Shown here in pieces: positions 46,128 through 56,213 of a stretch of DNA of 64,000 nucleotides. Position 1 is the stretch's first letter; each line of letters begins with the position of its first letter. A program made the position numbers and the translations under genes. The stretch spans positions 372,001 to 436,000 of the forward strand of contig NZ_BPFX01000003.1 of assembly GCF_019655855.1 (NCBI RefSeq), written 5' to 3'. The notes beneath the pieces were generated by a model, which did not search any database, had not been told where the DNA came from, and worked only from the letters and a program-made list of their open reading frames with translations. Origin of the DNA: Pseudomonas paralcaligenes (GTDB lineage Bacteria > Pseudomonadota > Gammaproteobacteria > Pseudomonadales > Pseudomonadaceae).

Positions 46128-46868
46128 TCAATCCACCCGCAGGTCTTCCCCGGCCGCCTGCAGTTCTTCGTAGGCGCGGTCGAGCCTTTCCAGCAAGCGC
46201 TTGCCGCCGGGCCAGTGGCGCGAGGCGATCAACCTCGACTCGAAGCGCTGCAGCACGGTGTAGGGCAGGGGCGACAGGCCCAGCTCCTTGCGCACCTGCT
46301 CCACCGGGGCCTGGTAGTCGAGCAGGTAGTCGCCGCGCTTGCGCAGCAGCATGGCCAAGGCGGAGGCGTGGGTGCTGGTGCGGTGGGTACTGATGCCCAT
46401 GTGCGGCGCTTCCAGCAGGTCGTTGATCTGCTTCCAGTAGCTGTAGCCGCCGATCACGATCACGTCCTTGCCGCGCAGGCCGTCGGGGAGTTCCGGCGGT
46501 GGCGTGTCGTGGCGGTAGTAGAGGGCCAGGCTGAAGTGGCCCAGCGCATGGCGGGCCTCGTGGGTGTGGCCGATCAGCTCCGACTTGCCGCCGGCGCCGG
46601 GCCAGAGCTGCACGCTGCCGTCCTGCAGTCCGGCGTACAGCCGCGCGCCCGGCAGCGAGCGGTACTCGCCGCGGTAGCCGGCGTGACGCAGCAGGCGCTC
46701 GGTCAGGGCGAGGACCGAGCCGCGCGGCTCGCCGTTCTCGTCGGTCCAGGTGTAGGGGGGGAATTCGTAGTAACCGACCGAGATGACCGGTTCGGTGGCC
46801 TCATTCTGGGCCAGGGCGCCGGCACAGCAGAGCCACGCCAGGAGGGCAGGAAGAAGGGTTCTGCGCAT
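46128..46868 (-). CDS. Periplasmic substrate-binding-like protein (SBP family 3)
   Basis: 246 residues with a signal peptide ending ...GALAQ. The mature protein begins with ISVGYYEFPPYTWTDENGEPRG, the amino-acid-binding family pattern, then LALTERLLRHAGY. No transporter genes are nearby, so it is probably one of the many orphan periplasmic sensors or binding proteins of Pseudomonas. Confidence 0.82.
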   Translation of the reverse strand: MRRTLLPALLAWLCCAGALAQNEATEPVISVGYYEFPPYTWTDENGEPRGSVLALTERLLRHAGYRGEYRSLPGARLYAGLQDGSVQLWPGAGGKSELIGHTHEARHALGHFSLALYYRHDTPPPELPDGLRGKDVIVIGGYSYWKQINDLLEAPHMGISTHRTSTHASALAMLLRKRGDYLLDYQAPVEQVRKELGLSPLPYTVLQRFESRLIASRHWPGGKRLLERLDRAYEELQAAGEDLRVD

Positions 46869-46978
46869 CGTTTACCGCCGCGCGACTCGAGGCCGTCTTG
46901 TTGTTTCGTCACGGCTTCGAGCATGGCGGCAGGCGCAGGCTTTGTCCAGCGTACACCTGTGCGCTCTTGCGCCTCGGC

Positions 46979-47413
46979 TCAGCCCTGCTGGGGCTCGACG
47001 TACAGCTCGTAGATCAGCTCCATGTCCCAGTAGGCGGCCTCGATCTTGTGCCCGTCCAGGTCGCGCACGAAGCAGCCGTAGTAGGGCTCGCCGTAGTGCG
47101 GGCGTGGCCCGGGCGGGCCGTCCGGGCTGGCGCCAGCGGCCAGGGCGGCCTCGTAGAAGGCGTGCACCGCCTGCTTGTCCTGGGCGACGAAGCCGAAGTG
47201 GGTGCCGTTGCCGACGTTCGCCGGCTGGCCGTCGATGGGCGCCTGCACCCAGAACTCCGGGTATTCGCGGCCCCAGGCCACGGCGCCGGGGTGTTCGAGG
47301 ATGCGCTTGCAGCCCAGGGCGGGCATCACCTTGTCGTAGAAGGCCACGGCCTCGTCGAACCGGTTGGTGCCGATGGAGACGTGGGACAGGATGCTGGGGT
47401 TCTGCTCGGCCAT
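46979..47413 (-). CDS. VOC (glyoxalase-fold) family protein
   Basis: 144 residues with two beta-alpha-beta-beta-beta modules. The N-terminal module has HVSIGTNRFDEAVAFYDKV; the second has HFGFVAQDKQAVHAFYEAAL and ends with YGCFVRDLDGHKIEAAYW, carrying metal-binding His/Glu candidates. The reaction is unknown. The start at 47413 has GGAGGAAA upstream. Confidence 0.85.
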   Translation of the reverse strand: MAEQNPSILSHVSIGTNRFDEAVAFYDKVMPALGCKRILEHPGAVAWGREYPEFWVQAPIDGQPANVGNGTHFGFVAQDKQAVHAFYEAALAAGASPDGPPGPRPHYGEPYYGCFVRDLDGHKIEAAYWDMELIYELYVEPQQG

Positions 47414-47473
47414 CGTGTTTCCTCCCTGGAGTCGAAGTGCCAAGCCTAGCAGCTGCGCCGGTTTTTTCCCGGC

Positions 47474-48148
47474 TCAGCTGCTGTGGCTGTCCTCGGTGGG
47501 CCGAGGGCTGCACAGCATGAAGCAGCGGAACAGCACCACGCTGGAGAACAGCTGGAGGAAGCCGTTGATCACGTCGAGCAGCAGGCCGTCGATGGCGTCC
47601 GGCTGCTCGCCGAGCAGTTGCAGGGTCCAGTCGTCCAGCAGCCACAGCGGCACGATCACCAGCAGCACGCAGGCCAGCAGTGACCAGAAGTGGCCCACGC
47701 TCAGCGCGTAGCTCTCGCGCATGGCCTGCAGCGGCGACAGCCCGCGCAGCACCAGCAGGTATTCGGCGAAGGCCAGCTTGACCATCAGCCACAGCGCCAG
47801 CGGCAGGAACAGGGCGCCGCCGAGCATGATCAGAAGCGTGCTCAGGGCCGTCAGCACGGCGAGGGACGGCCACAGCGGCAGGCTGGCGGCCAGCAGGTTG
47901 ATCAACGCGGGGCGCTGGCCCTGGCTGCGGGAGTCGAGGTAGAGGATCAGCGCCGCGCTGTACAGCGGATAGAAGAACAGCCCCACCAGCAGCTCGTAGG
48001 CCGGCGCGTGCGACGGCTCCACCATGGCCGAGACCAGGGCGCGCACCAGGCATTCGGCGGCGATCAGCGGCAGGCACAGCGGGGCGATGCGGGCCAGGTG
48101 GCGAGTGAAGAAGTAGAAGGAGTCACGCAGGATGCTGAGCGGGTTCAT
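47474..48148 (-). CDS. UPF0259/YciC-like inner-membrane protein
   Basis: 224 residues with about six hydrophobic segments. It begins MNPLSILRDSFYFFTRHL, the family pattern, and has LRGLSPLQAMRESYALSVGHFW in the middle. Function unknown. Divergent from the NYN gene. Confidence 0.8.
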   Translation of the reverse strand: MNPLSILRDSFYFFTRHLARIAPLCLPLIAAECLVRALVSAMVEPSHAPAYELLVGLFFYPLYSAALILYLDSRSQGQRPALINLLAASLPLWPSLAVLTALSTLLIMLGGALFLPLALWLMVKLAFAEYLLVLRGLSPLQAMRESYALSVGHFWSLLACVLLVIVPLWLLDDWTLQLLGEQPDAIDGLLLDVINGFLQLFSSVVLFRCFMLCSPRPTEDSHSS

Positions 48149-48290
48149 CGGCAGGTATCGCGGCAGTACGTCTGCCTCACTTTAGCCGATGGGCGGGGCG
48201 GGGAACATGCCCGGCGCCTGCGCACGCATTAATGTCCCCGGTTGCCGGGCGGCAGGTCATAATGGCGGCCTTTTCCATGCGAGCCCAGCC

Positions 48291-48770
48291 GTGCGCAGAA
48301 TCGCCTTGTTCGCCGACGTGCAGAACCTCTACTACACCGTTCGCCAGATCCATCGTTGCCACTTCGACTACGCCGCGCTGTGGCGCCGGCTCTCCGCCGA
48401 TGGCGAGATCGTCGAGGCGCGTGCCTACGCCATCGACCGTGGTGACGCCAGGCAGCAGCAGTTCCAGCAGATCCTCCGTGGCCTGGGCTTCCAGGTGATG
48501 CTCAAGCCCTACATCCAGCGCAGCGACGGCTCGGCCAAGGGCGACTGGGACGTGGGCATCGCCCTGGACGTGATGGAGGCGGCCGAGCGGGTGGACGAGA
48601 TCGTCCTGGCCTCCGGCGACGGCGATTTCGACCTGCTGCTGGAGCGGGCGCGGACCCGCCACGGGGTGACCTGTACCGTGTACGGCGTGGACGGTCTCAC
48701 CGCCCACTCCCTGATCCGCGCCGCCGACCGCTTCGTGCCGGTCGAAGGCTCCCTGCTGCTGAAGCACTAG
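48291..48770 (+). CDS. NYN-domain (LabA-like) putative ribonuclease
   Basis: 159 residues. The PIN-like fold has acidic residues in ALFADVQNLYYT, DWDVGIALDV and LASGDGDFDLLLE, the expected metal-binding positions. The start is taken as GTG at 48291 because the family begins RIALFADVQN; the upstream open frame has no similarity. It is 3 bases ahead of a DnaQ-like exonuclease, so the two nucleases form one unit. Confidence 0.85.
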   Translation: MRRIALFADVQNLYYTVRQIHRCHFDYAALWRRLSADGEIVEARAYAIDRGDARQQQFQQILRGLGFQVMLKPYIQRSDGSAKGDWDVGIALDVMEAAERVDEIVLASGDGDFDLLLERARTRHGVTCTVYGVDGLTAHSLIRAADRFVPVEGSLLLKH

Positions 48771-48773
48771 CCG

Positions 48774-49379
48774 ATGACGGAACGCATCGCCGTAATCGAC
48801 TTCGAGACCACCGGCATGTCGCCGGCCCAGGGCGCGCGGCCGACCGAGGTCGGCGTGGCGATGATCGAGGGCGGGCGCATCGTCGCGCGCTACCAGAGCC
48901 TGATGAACGCCGGCGCCTGGGTGCCGCCGTTCATCGAGCAGCTCACCGGCATCAGCAATGCCATGGTCCGCCGTGCACCGCCGGTGGCCGAGGTGATGGC
49001 CGAGGTGGCCGGGTTCGTCGACGACGCGCCGCTGCTGGCACACAACGCGGCCTTCGACGCGAAGCTCTGGGATGCCGAACTGGGCCTGCTCGGTCGCCGC
49101 CGGGCGCGCGACTTCGCCTGCTCGCTGCTGCTCTCGCGGCGCCTGCTGCCGGAGGCGCCCAGCCACGCCCTGGGCAACCTCAACCGCTGGGCCGGGCTGC
49201 CCGACACCGGCCAGGCCCACCGCGCCCTGGCCGACGCCGAGATGGCGGCCAACCTGGCCCTGCACCTGCAGGCGCTGCTGTGGGAGCGCCACGACATCCG
49301 GGCGGACCACGCCTACCTGTGCGGCCTGCAGAAGCTTTCCGCGGCCAAGGTGCGGGCGCTGCTGCGCGCATCGGTGTAG
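48774..49379 (+). CDS. DnaQ-like 3'-5' exonuclease (DEDDh)
   Basis: 201 residues. Motif Exo I is AVIDFETTGMSP, Exo II HNAAFDAKLWD, Exo III HRALADAEM with the DEDDh histidine. It may be a proofreading-like or RNA-trimming exonuclease; not the replicative epsilon subunit, which is longer and elsewhere. It is coupled to the NYN gene. Confidence 0.88.
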   Translation: MTERIAVIDFETTGMSPAQGARPTEVGVAMIEGGRIVARYQSLMNAGAWVPPFIEQLTGISNAMVRRAPPVAEVMAEVAGFVDDAPLLAHNAAFDAKLWDAELGLLGRRRARDFACSLLLSRRLLPEAPSHALGNLNRWAGLPDTGQAHRALADAEMAANLALHLQALLWERHDIRADHAYLCGLQKLSAAKVRALLRASV

Positions 49380-49392
49380 AAGAGCAGGAGTC

Positions 49393-49557
49393 TCCCCTCT
49401 CTCCGTGGGAGAGGGGCCGGGGGTGAGGGTCTTCCAGGCCGCTCCGAGTTGCCTATGGCACCCTCACCCTACGCGGTCCGCCCCAACCCTCTCCCAAAGG
49501 GAGAGGGAGTCAGCTCTGTAGCGGCAGAGGAGCACCTGTGCGCACGGCGCACCCTAC
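49393..49557. repeat. Composite repeat region (GGAGAGGG and GTGCGCACGGCGC classes)
   Basis: A CTCTCCGTGGGAGAGG hairpin with GGGTGAGGG (49393-49429) faces a related copy at 49461-49508. A REP-type GTGCGCACGGCGCACCCTAC lies at 49538-49557. It fills the gap between the convergent exonuclease and prfC. Confidence 0.7.
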
Positions 49558-49598
49558 CCGGCGCCGGATGCGCAACGGGATTGTGCAGTTGACCCGAA

Positions 49599-49632
49599 CG
49601 AAAACGCCCCGGCAGTGGCCGGGGCGTTTTCG
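49599..49632 (-). terminator. prfC intrinsic terminator
   Basis: Arms CGAAAACGCCCCGG and its exact complement (14 bp) around a 6-base loop. It lies 14 bases past the prfC stop and is followed on the minus strand by GTTCGGG. Confidence 0.85.
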
Positions 49633-49645
49633 GATCAGCCGCGCA

Positions 49646-51229
<1,584 letters not shown>

Positions 51230-51357
51230 GGGTCTGTGCCTGCGGGAGAGCGGTGGCGGGCGCGGGGCGCCCGGAAAAGCGCGGGATTATAACGGCAACC
51301 GGCCCGCCAAGGCAGGCCGGGTGTCGCCGGCGCGGAAGCGGCCCTGTGGGAGAGCGG

Positions 51358-51419
51358 TGGGAGCGGCCTTGGCCGCGGTGGGGCCGGTGCGAGGTTTTCG
51401 CGGCCAAGGCCGCTCCCAC
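51358..51419. repeat. REP-type inverted pair (GTGGGAGCGGCC class)
   Basis: GTGGGAGCGGCCTTGGCCGC (51358-51377) and its complement (51400-51419) face each other. Same family as 9408-9486. Confidence 0.8.
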
Positions 51420-51692
51420 ATAGAGCAAAAGCACCGCATGGGGATGGCAGGTGGGGGCGGGCTAGCTCGGTGCCCCTTCGCCCCCAAGGCGCCAGCCCAT
51501 ATCTGAGCGGACCATCCCGGACGCTTCTTGAAGCCCCGTTTCATCGCCATCGCAGGGCGGCTGCGGACCCGAATAGCGGGTGGCAGGTGGCCTCCGTAGC
51601 ATTTTGAGCCAGGCACCGCCGAGGGGGCGTTTGGGGTTCCGTCACGCTCAGCTAAGCAGCCCAGCCAACGCTAAATAACAAGAAAGGCAGAT
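51420..51692. other. Non-coding region ahead of the outer-membrane channel gene
   Basis: 273 bases with no recognisable gene or repeat. With the preceding REP pair it makes a 463-base gap after prfC. It should contain the promoter for 51693-54446, but no clear boxes were found. It marks the start of the accessory-looking part of the window. Confidence 0.4.
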
Positions 51693-52595
51693 ATGACAAT
51701 GGCGATTTCCAGGTCCTCGCTCACAGGTGCTTGTCTGGCAGCATGTGTATTGTCCATGACCCACTCGGTGGGCGCACATGCGGTTCAGGCCAGGGACTAC
51801 ATCCCGTTGCCGGACGGCACGGCGGCAATGCAGTTCCTGCATACGTACGGTACCGGCAACGAGCTGTATTCGCGCGGCCACAAGGTGTCGGATGACTTCG
51901 ACCTGAGCAGCAACATCAACGTGTTGCTACCGGTCTATTACTCGACCCTGTTCGGCATGCCGGCCGTCTATGAGGCCATCATTCCGTTTGGCCGCGCCAG
52001 CGCCAGTGGCGATGCCGTCGCCGCCGTCGATGCACAGTACAAGCGCAGCTCGGGGCTGGCGGACCCCAGTTTCCTGGTGGGGTTCTGGCCGATCCATGAC
52101 GAGGCCTCGAAGACCTGGTTTGGCGTCAGTGGCTGGGTGACTGCGCCGCTGGGCGAATACGACGGGGACAATATCGTCAACCTGGGGCGCAATCAGTGGG
52201 CGTTCAAGGCCCAGGTGGGGCTGGTCAAGGGCTTCGGCGATTTCCGCGCCGAGGTGATCCCCTCGGTGGAGTTCTATTCGCGCAACAATGACCTCGGCGG
52301 GAACGGCGGCACCCTGAAGCGCAAACCGCTTTACGCCGTGGAAACCCATTTCAGCTATGACGTGAACCCATCGTTGCTGGTGTCTCTGGACGCGTTCCAC
52401 TTCCGTGGCGGCGCGACCGAGGTGTCCGGGGTGACCTGGGATCGCCGCCTCGATTCCACGTCCGTGCAGCTGACCTCGCGTTTCGCCCTGGCCCCCAACC
52501 AGTTCCTGCACGTGCAATACCTGCAGGACGTTCGCGTCAAGGAAGGCCCGAAGATCGATAACCGTTTCAGCGTCCAGTTCACGCACGCCTTCTGA
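51693..52595 (+). CDS. Outer-membrane transporter, SphA/phenol MetA-degradation family
   Basis: 300 residues with a signal peptide (about 1-30), then a beta-barrel of the PF13557 type. Members include SphA of the sphingosine response and channels of aromatic degradation, thought to admit hydrophobic substrates. Typical features are the opening RDYIPLPDGTAAMQFLHTYGTG, LADPSFLVGFWPI and a C-terminal aromatic residue (QFTHAF) for barrel insertion. It is 60 bases ahead of the membrane hydrolase, probably one operon. Confidence 0.85.
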   Translation: MTMAISRSSLTGACLAACVLSMTHSVGAHAVQARDYIPLPDGTAAMQFLHTYGTGNELYSRGHKVSDDFDLSSNINVLLPVYYSTLFGMPAVYEAIIPFGRASASGDAVAAVDAQYKRSSGLADPSFLVGFWPIHDEASKTWFGVSGWVTAPLGEYDGDNIVNLGRNQWAFKAQVGLVKGFGDFRAEVIPSVEFYSRNNDLGGNGGTLKRKPLYAVETHFSYDVNPSLLVSLDAFHFRGGATEVSGVTWDRRLDSTSVQLTSRFALAPNQFLHVQYLQDVRVKEGPKIDNRFSVQFTHAF

Positions 52596-52655
52596 CCCGG
52601 CCACCGGCCGCGGCAGGTGAAGAAACGTCACGATGTCATTGGGTGAAAACCGATC

Positions 52656-54446
52656 ATGAAGAATTCCAGGCTACTCGTATTGGGCTTGCTGCTCGTGCTG
52701 CTGGGCAGTTTTGCCGCTTCGCGCCTCCAGTCGGGCAACGGCGCGATAGAGGTCGTCGATGTGGTAATCGCCGGCAAGAACGGCGCCCGCCTCAGCGCGC
52801 TGATGTTCATTCCCAAGGGTGTCAGCGATCGCGCGCCGGCACCGGCGGTGGTGATTGCCCACGGCTATGTGAACCAGAAGGAGGTCATGACCAATTTCAG
52901 CCTCGAGTTCGCCAGGCGGGGCTACGTGGTGCTGGCTCCCGACCTGTCCGGCCATGGCGGCTCGCAGGTCATTCCCGGGGACGGCAGCAGGGGCGTCGGC
53001 GATATGCTGCGCTATGTCCATGGCCTGCCATTCGTCGACCGCAACAACGTCGGCCTGCTCGGGCATTCCATGGGCGGCTGGTCGGTGATCACGGCGGCCA
53101 TGGAGAATCGCGGGATGGCCAGGACCGTGGTGGTGGCGGGATCGTCCCAGGGCGGCCACGAGGCCGGGTTCATGCTCGGCGCGCCGACCATCCCGATGGA
53201 TGCGGGCTTCAACTTCGGCGTCGAGTTCGGCAAGTACGACGAGTTCGTGGGGATCAACTACTTCGACCGCAAGAAGGCGGCCGACTTCGTCGACAGCCAC
53301 TGGCTGAAGGGACCGTTCGGCACGGAGGAGCGGGTCGTGCTGGGCCGGGCCTATGGCGACTTCGCCAACGGCACGGGGCGCATCGCCACCCAGTCGGCCG
53401 AGACCCATGCGGGGGTGCACCAGTCCGGCACGGCCATCGCCAACGTCCTGCGCATGTTCCAGTTGTCTTCGCCGGCCCCGTTGGCAATGGACCCGATGGA
53501 CCAGGTGTGGCCCTACAAGGAGGCCGCCAGCCTGGTGGCCTATGTCGGCCTGATCCTGTTCATGCTGGGCCTGCTGATCCGGCTGCTGGCGACGGCGCCG
53601 TTCGCGGCCATCGTCCAGCCGGCCAGCGCCAGGAAGGCGCAGTCGCCGTGGGTGTATGCCGTCTGCGTGACCCTCGTCATCACGGCAGTGGCCCTGCTGC
53701 TGGTGCCGCTGCAGATGTGGGCGATGCATCACCTGGGAGTCAGCGAGACCTTCCCCCTGATGTTCGCCAATACCTCGATCGTCTATTTCGGTGCGATCCA
53801 GGCGGGGTTCCTCGGCCTGTTCGTCCTCTGGCACTTCCTGGTCGGCCGCAAGCGTGGCGAGACATTGCTGAGCTACGGGCTGTCCACCCATCCCACGGTC
53901 ATGGCGTTCAGTTGGCGCTACCTGGCCAGGGCGCTGGCGCTGGCGGCGATCACGGTGGCGGGCGGCTATGCGCTCCTGGCCTGGGTCTACGGCTTCTGGC
54001 ACGTGGATGTGCGCTGGTGGATGCTGCTGATCAGGCCGATGGAGCCCCATCGCTTGGTCACCGCGCTCGTCTATGTCATCCCCTTCACTGCGATCTTCTT
54101 CGTCAACAACCTGCTGGCGTTCGGCTGGCTGCGCCTGAAGGATTTCGGCAGCGACCTGCGCAACAACCTGTTCTGGACGCTGGCGCTGTTCGGGGTGAAT
54201 GCCCTGGGGGTGGTACTGGTCATCTCCGCGCAGATGGGTTCCCTGTATCTCACCGGCCAGCCCTACATCGGCGAGGTGGGCTACGACACCTTGATGGTCA
54301 TCCTGGGCAACGGCTACCTGCCGCTGTTCGCCGTGACCAGCGTGGTGTCGACCTACTGCTACCGACGCACGGGCAATGTCTACACCGGCTCGCTGCTGTG
54401 CGGCCTGCTGGCCACCTGGATGATCGTCTGCTACCAGCCGTACTGA
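52656..54446 (+). CDS. Membrane-anchored alpha/beta hydrolase with a multi-pass C-terminal domain
   Basis: 596 residues. An N-terminal signal anchor (about 5-22) leads into an alpha/beta-hydrolase domain (about 30-220) with oxyanion motif VVIAHGYVNQKEV and nucleophile S138 in LGHSMGGWS. The C-terminal half (about 285-596) has roughly eight hydrophobic segments without a family I recognise. The fusion suggests hydrolysis of an ester on the periplasmic face coupled to a membrane function. The neighbouring outer-membrane channel may supply the substrate. The reaction is not known. Confidence 0.75.
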   Translation: MKNSRLLVLGLLLVLLGSFAASRLQSGNGAIEVVDVVIAGKNGARLSALMFIPKGVSDRAPAPAVVIAHGYVNQKEVMTNFSLEFARRGYVVLAPDLSGHGGSQVIPGDGSRGVGDMLRYVHGLPFVDRNNVGLLGHSMGGWSVITAAMENRGMARTVVVAGSSQGGHEAGFMLGAPTIPMDAGFNFGVEFGKYDEFVGINYFDRKKAADFVDSHWLKGPFGTEERVVLGRAYGDFANGTGRIATQSAETHAGVHQSGTAIANVLRMFQLSSPAPLAMDPMDQVWPYKEAASLVAYVGLILFMLGLLIRLLATAPFAAIVQPASARKAQSPWVYAVCVTLVITAVALLLVPLQMWAMHHLGVSETFPLMFANTSIVYFGAIQAGFLGLFVLWHFLVGRKRGETLLSYGLSTHPTVMAFSWRYLARALALAAITVAGGYALLAWVYGFWHVDVRWWMLLIRPMEPHRLVTALVYVIPFTAIFFVNNLLAFGWLRLKDFGSDLRNNLFWTLALFGVNALGVVLVISAQMGSLYLTGQPYIGEVGYDTLMVILGNGYLPLFAVTSVVSTYCYRRTGNVYTGSLLCGLLATWMIVCYQPY

Positions 54447-54454
54447 GGCACCGT

Positions 54455-54490
54455 GACAAGGCCGGTCCTGGCGACAGGGCCGGCCTTGTC
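54455..54490. terminator. Bidirectional terminator between hydrolase and AraC genes
   Basis: Arms GACAAGGCCGG and CCGGCCTTGTC pair perfectly around a 14-base loop, followed by GTTTC. It lies between convergent stops. Confidence 0.75.
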
Positions 54491-54506
54491 GTTTCAGCGG
54501 CGCCGC

Positions 54507-55316
54507 TCAGGCGGCGTCGTGCCCGGACGGCAGGAAGATCCTCGCATGCATGCCCTTGCCGAACAGGCGGCTGGGCGGCAGGCCCCACATGGAGCAGAAA
54601 TAGTTGCTGTAGTGGGGCAGGTCGGAGAATCCCGCGTTCAGTGCCGCATCCGTGAAGTTCTCGCCTCGCCCGATCGAGATCACGGACTCGTACATCCGGT
54701 GCCAGAGACGGAAGCGGCGAATGGGCACGCCCGTCTGCAGCTTGAACAGCTGCACCAGCCTGGGCACCGACAGTTCCGTCATCTCGGCCAGCGCCGCCAC
54801 GGGCAGGTTCTCCTGAAAGCTCTGCCTGATGCGCGCGACCACGTGGGTGATACGCCCGTCGATGGCCGAGGCGGCATCGCCGTTCGCGTAGCCGTATTCG
54901 AGCAGGCGATCCAGGCGCCGATAGGCATCGTCGGAGCCGGCCGGCTGGTTGTACAGGGAGCTGAACTGGTCCCTGAAGTCCGCTTCGTCGCGCAGCTCGA
55001 TACCGACCCCCTCGGACTCGTCCCGCAGGCAGCCGCTGATGCGCAGGTAGTCCTCGCCCAGGACATCCAGGTGGCAGATGGCGACCACCTCGCTGCGGGC
55101 GTCGATCGTCACGCACAAGCCTGCCGGAATCACGAAGCTGTGGCAGCGCACGACGCGCTTGCCGGCGCTGAAGCAGATCGCGTCGCCCAGGCTGACCACC
55201 AGGGTGGCGGCGCCGTAGGCCACCTGGACCGGCGCGGGCAGCGGTCCGAGGAACAGGGTGCGCTTGCTCCAGGGATACATGAGCGCGTCTTTGAGGTGGC
55301 GATGATAGGCATGCAT
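54507..55316 (-). CDS. AraC-family transcriptional regulator
   Basis: 269 residues. The N-terminal ligand domain (about 1-160) has no clear subfamily. The C-terminal AraC double helix-turn-helix (about 165-265) contains VAALAEMTELSVPRLVQLFKLQTGVPIRRFRLWHRM and AALNAGFSDLPHYSNYFCSMWGLPPSRLF. It is convergent with the hydrolase operon and divergent from the TetR gene. Control of the channel/hydrolase operon is inferred from position. Confidence 0.88.
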   Translation of the reverse strand: MHAYHRHLKDALMYPWSKRTLFLGPLPAPVQVAYGAATLVVSLGDAICFSAGKRVVRCHSFVIPAGLCVTIDARSEVVAICHLDVLGEDYLRISGCLRDESEGVGIELRDEADFRDQFSSLYNQPAGSDDAYRRLDRLLEYGYANGDAASAIDGRITHVVARIRQSFQENLPVAALAEMTELSVPRLVQLFKLQTGVPIRRFRLWHRMYESVISIGRGENFTDAALNAGFSDLPHYSNYFCSMWGLPPSRLFGKGMHARIFLPSGHDAA

Positions 55317-55527
55317 CTATGTTGACTGTCCTGGCGGAAGTGGTCGTGTCTGGAATGTACCCCACGTGGCTGGTGGCCAGTAGCCATCCGCGGCTGTTTT
55401 GCCGCCATCTGGGAGTGGATCATCAAAAATTACAATCTCTGTTTTTCCCCGCCGGGTAAGGTGGCGCCGCAAGGGCGATGGCGGTTGCCGCCGGCCGAAC
55501 AACAAGAAGAACCATGCGGGTATTTTC

Positions 55528-56166
55528 ATGACTTTCAGCCGTCCCCGGCCTGACCCCAGGTCGCGCCGCACGCCCCGGCAGCATCGTTCGATGATGACCG
55601 TCGACGCCATTCTGGAAGCCGCCGCCATCCTGTTCGCCCGCGATGGATTCGAGAAGACCAGCACCACCCGGATCGCCGAACTGGCGGGTGTCAGCGTCGG
55701 CTCGCTGTACGAGTATTTCTCCAACAAGGACGCCTTGCTGGCCTGCCTGATCAAGCGCCACTGTGACTGGATGCTGGAGCATGTCGCGCAGCGGCTGCGG
55801 GCATCGCAGGACTGCGAGGTGATGACCGCGCTGGCGGTTTTCGTCGACTCGATCCACGAAAGCTATGCGATGAACATTCCTCTGCAGCGGGTGCTGATCG
55901 AGCACCTGGGCAGGCTCAGCAAGCCGCATCACTTCGAGCGCGTCTCCGGCGCGCTGATCAGCGTGCTGGAAGCGCATCTGCATGCGTGCGGCCAGGAGGT
56001 GCCCCGGCCCGATGTGCGCCAGGCGCTGTATGTCGTCGAATGCATCGTCGAGTCGCTGATCCACCGTTCGATCCTGTTCGATCCGCACTTCTTCCACGAC
56101 AAGCTCAGGGACGAACTGCTGACCGTGTCTGCCAACTGCCTCGGGCTGCCCGCGGAGCGGGACTGA
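55528..56166 (+). CDS. TetR/AcrR family transcriptional regulator
   Basis: 212 residues. HTH at about residues 20-65: ILEAAAILFARDGFEKTSTTRIAELAGVSVGSLYEYFSNKDALLACL. The start at 55528 (MTFSRPRPDPRSRR) is used; the longer frame upstream lacks similarity. Its stop is 47 bases before the convergent chemoreceptor stop. The target is unknown. Confidence 0.87.
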   Translation: MTFSRPRPDPRSRRTPRQHRSMMTVDAILEAAAILFARDGFEKTSTTRIAELAGVSVGSLYEYFSNKDALLACLIKRHCDWMLEHVAQRLRASQDCEVMTALAVFVDSIHESYAMNIPLQRVLIEHLGRLSKPHHFERVSGALISVLEAHLHACGQEVPRPDVRQALYVVECIVESLIHRSILFDPHFFHDKLRDELLTVSANCLGLPAERD

Positions 56167-56213
56167 ACCGGTAGGGCCATCCCCGCGGCGCCGCCCATCG
56201 ACGATGCCGCGTT

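Noticed and set aside
49393..49557. Second CRISPR or tandem repeat array
   Set aside because: The units are few, palindromic and unequally spaced, as in REP-type intergenic repeats.
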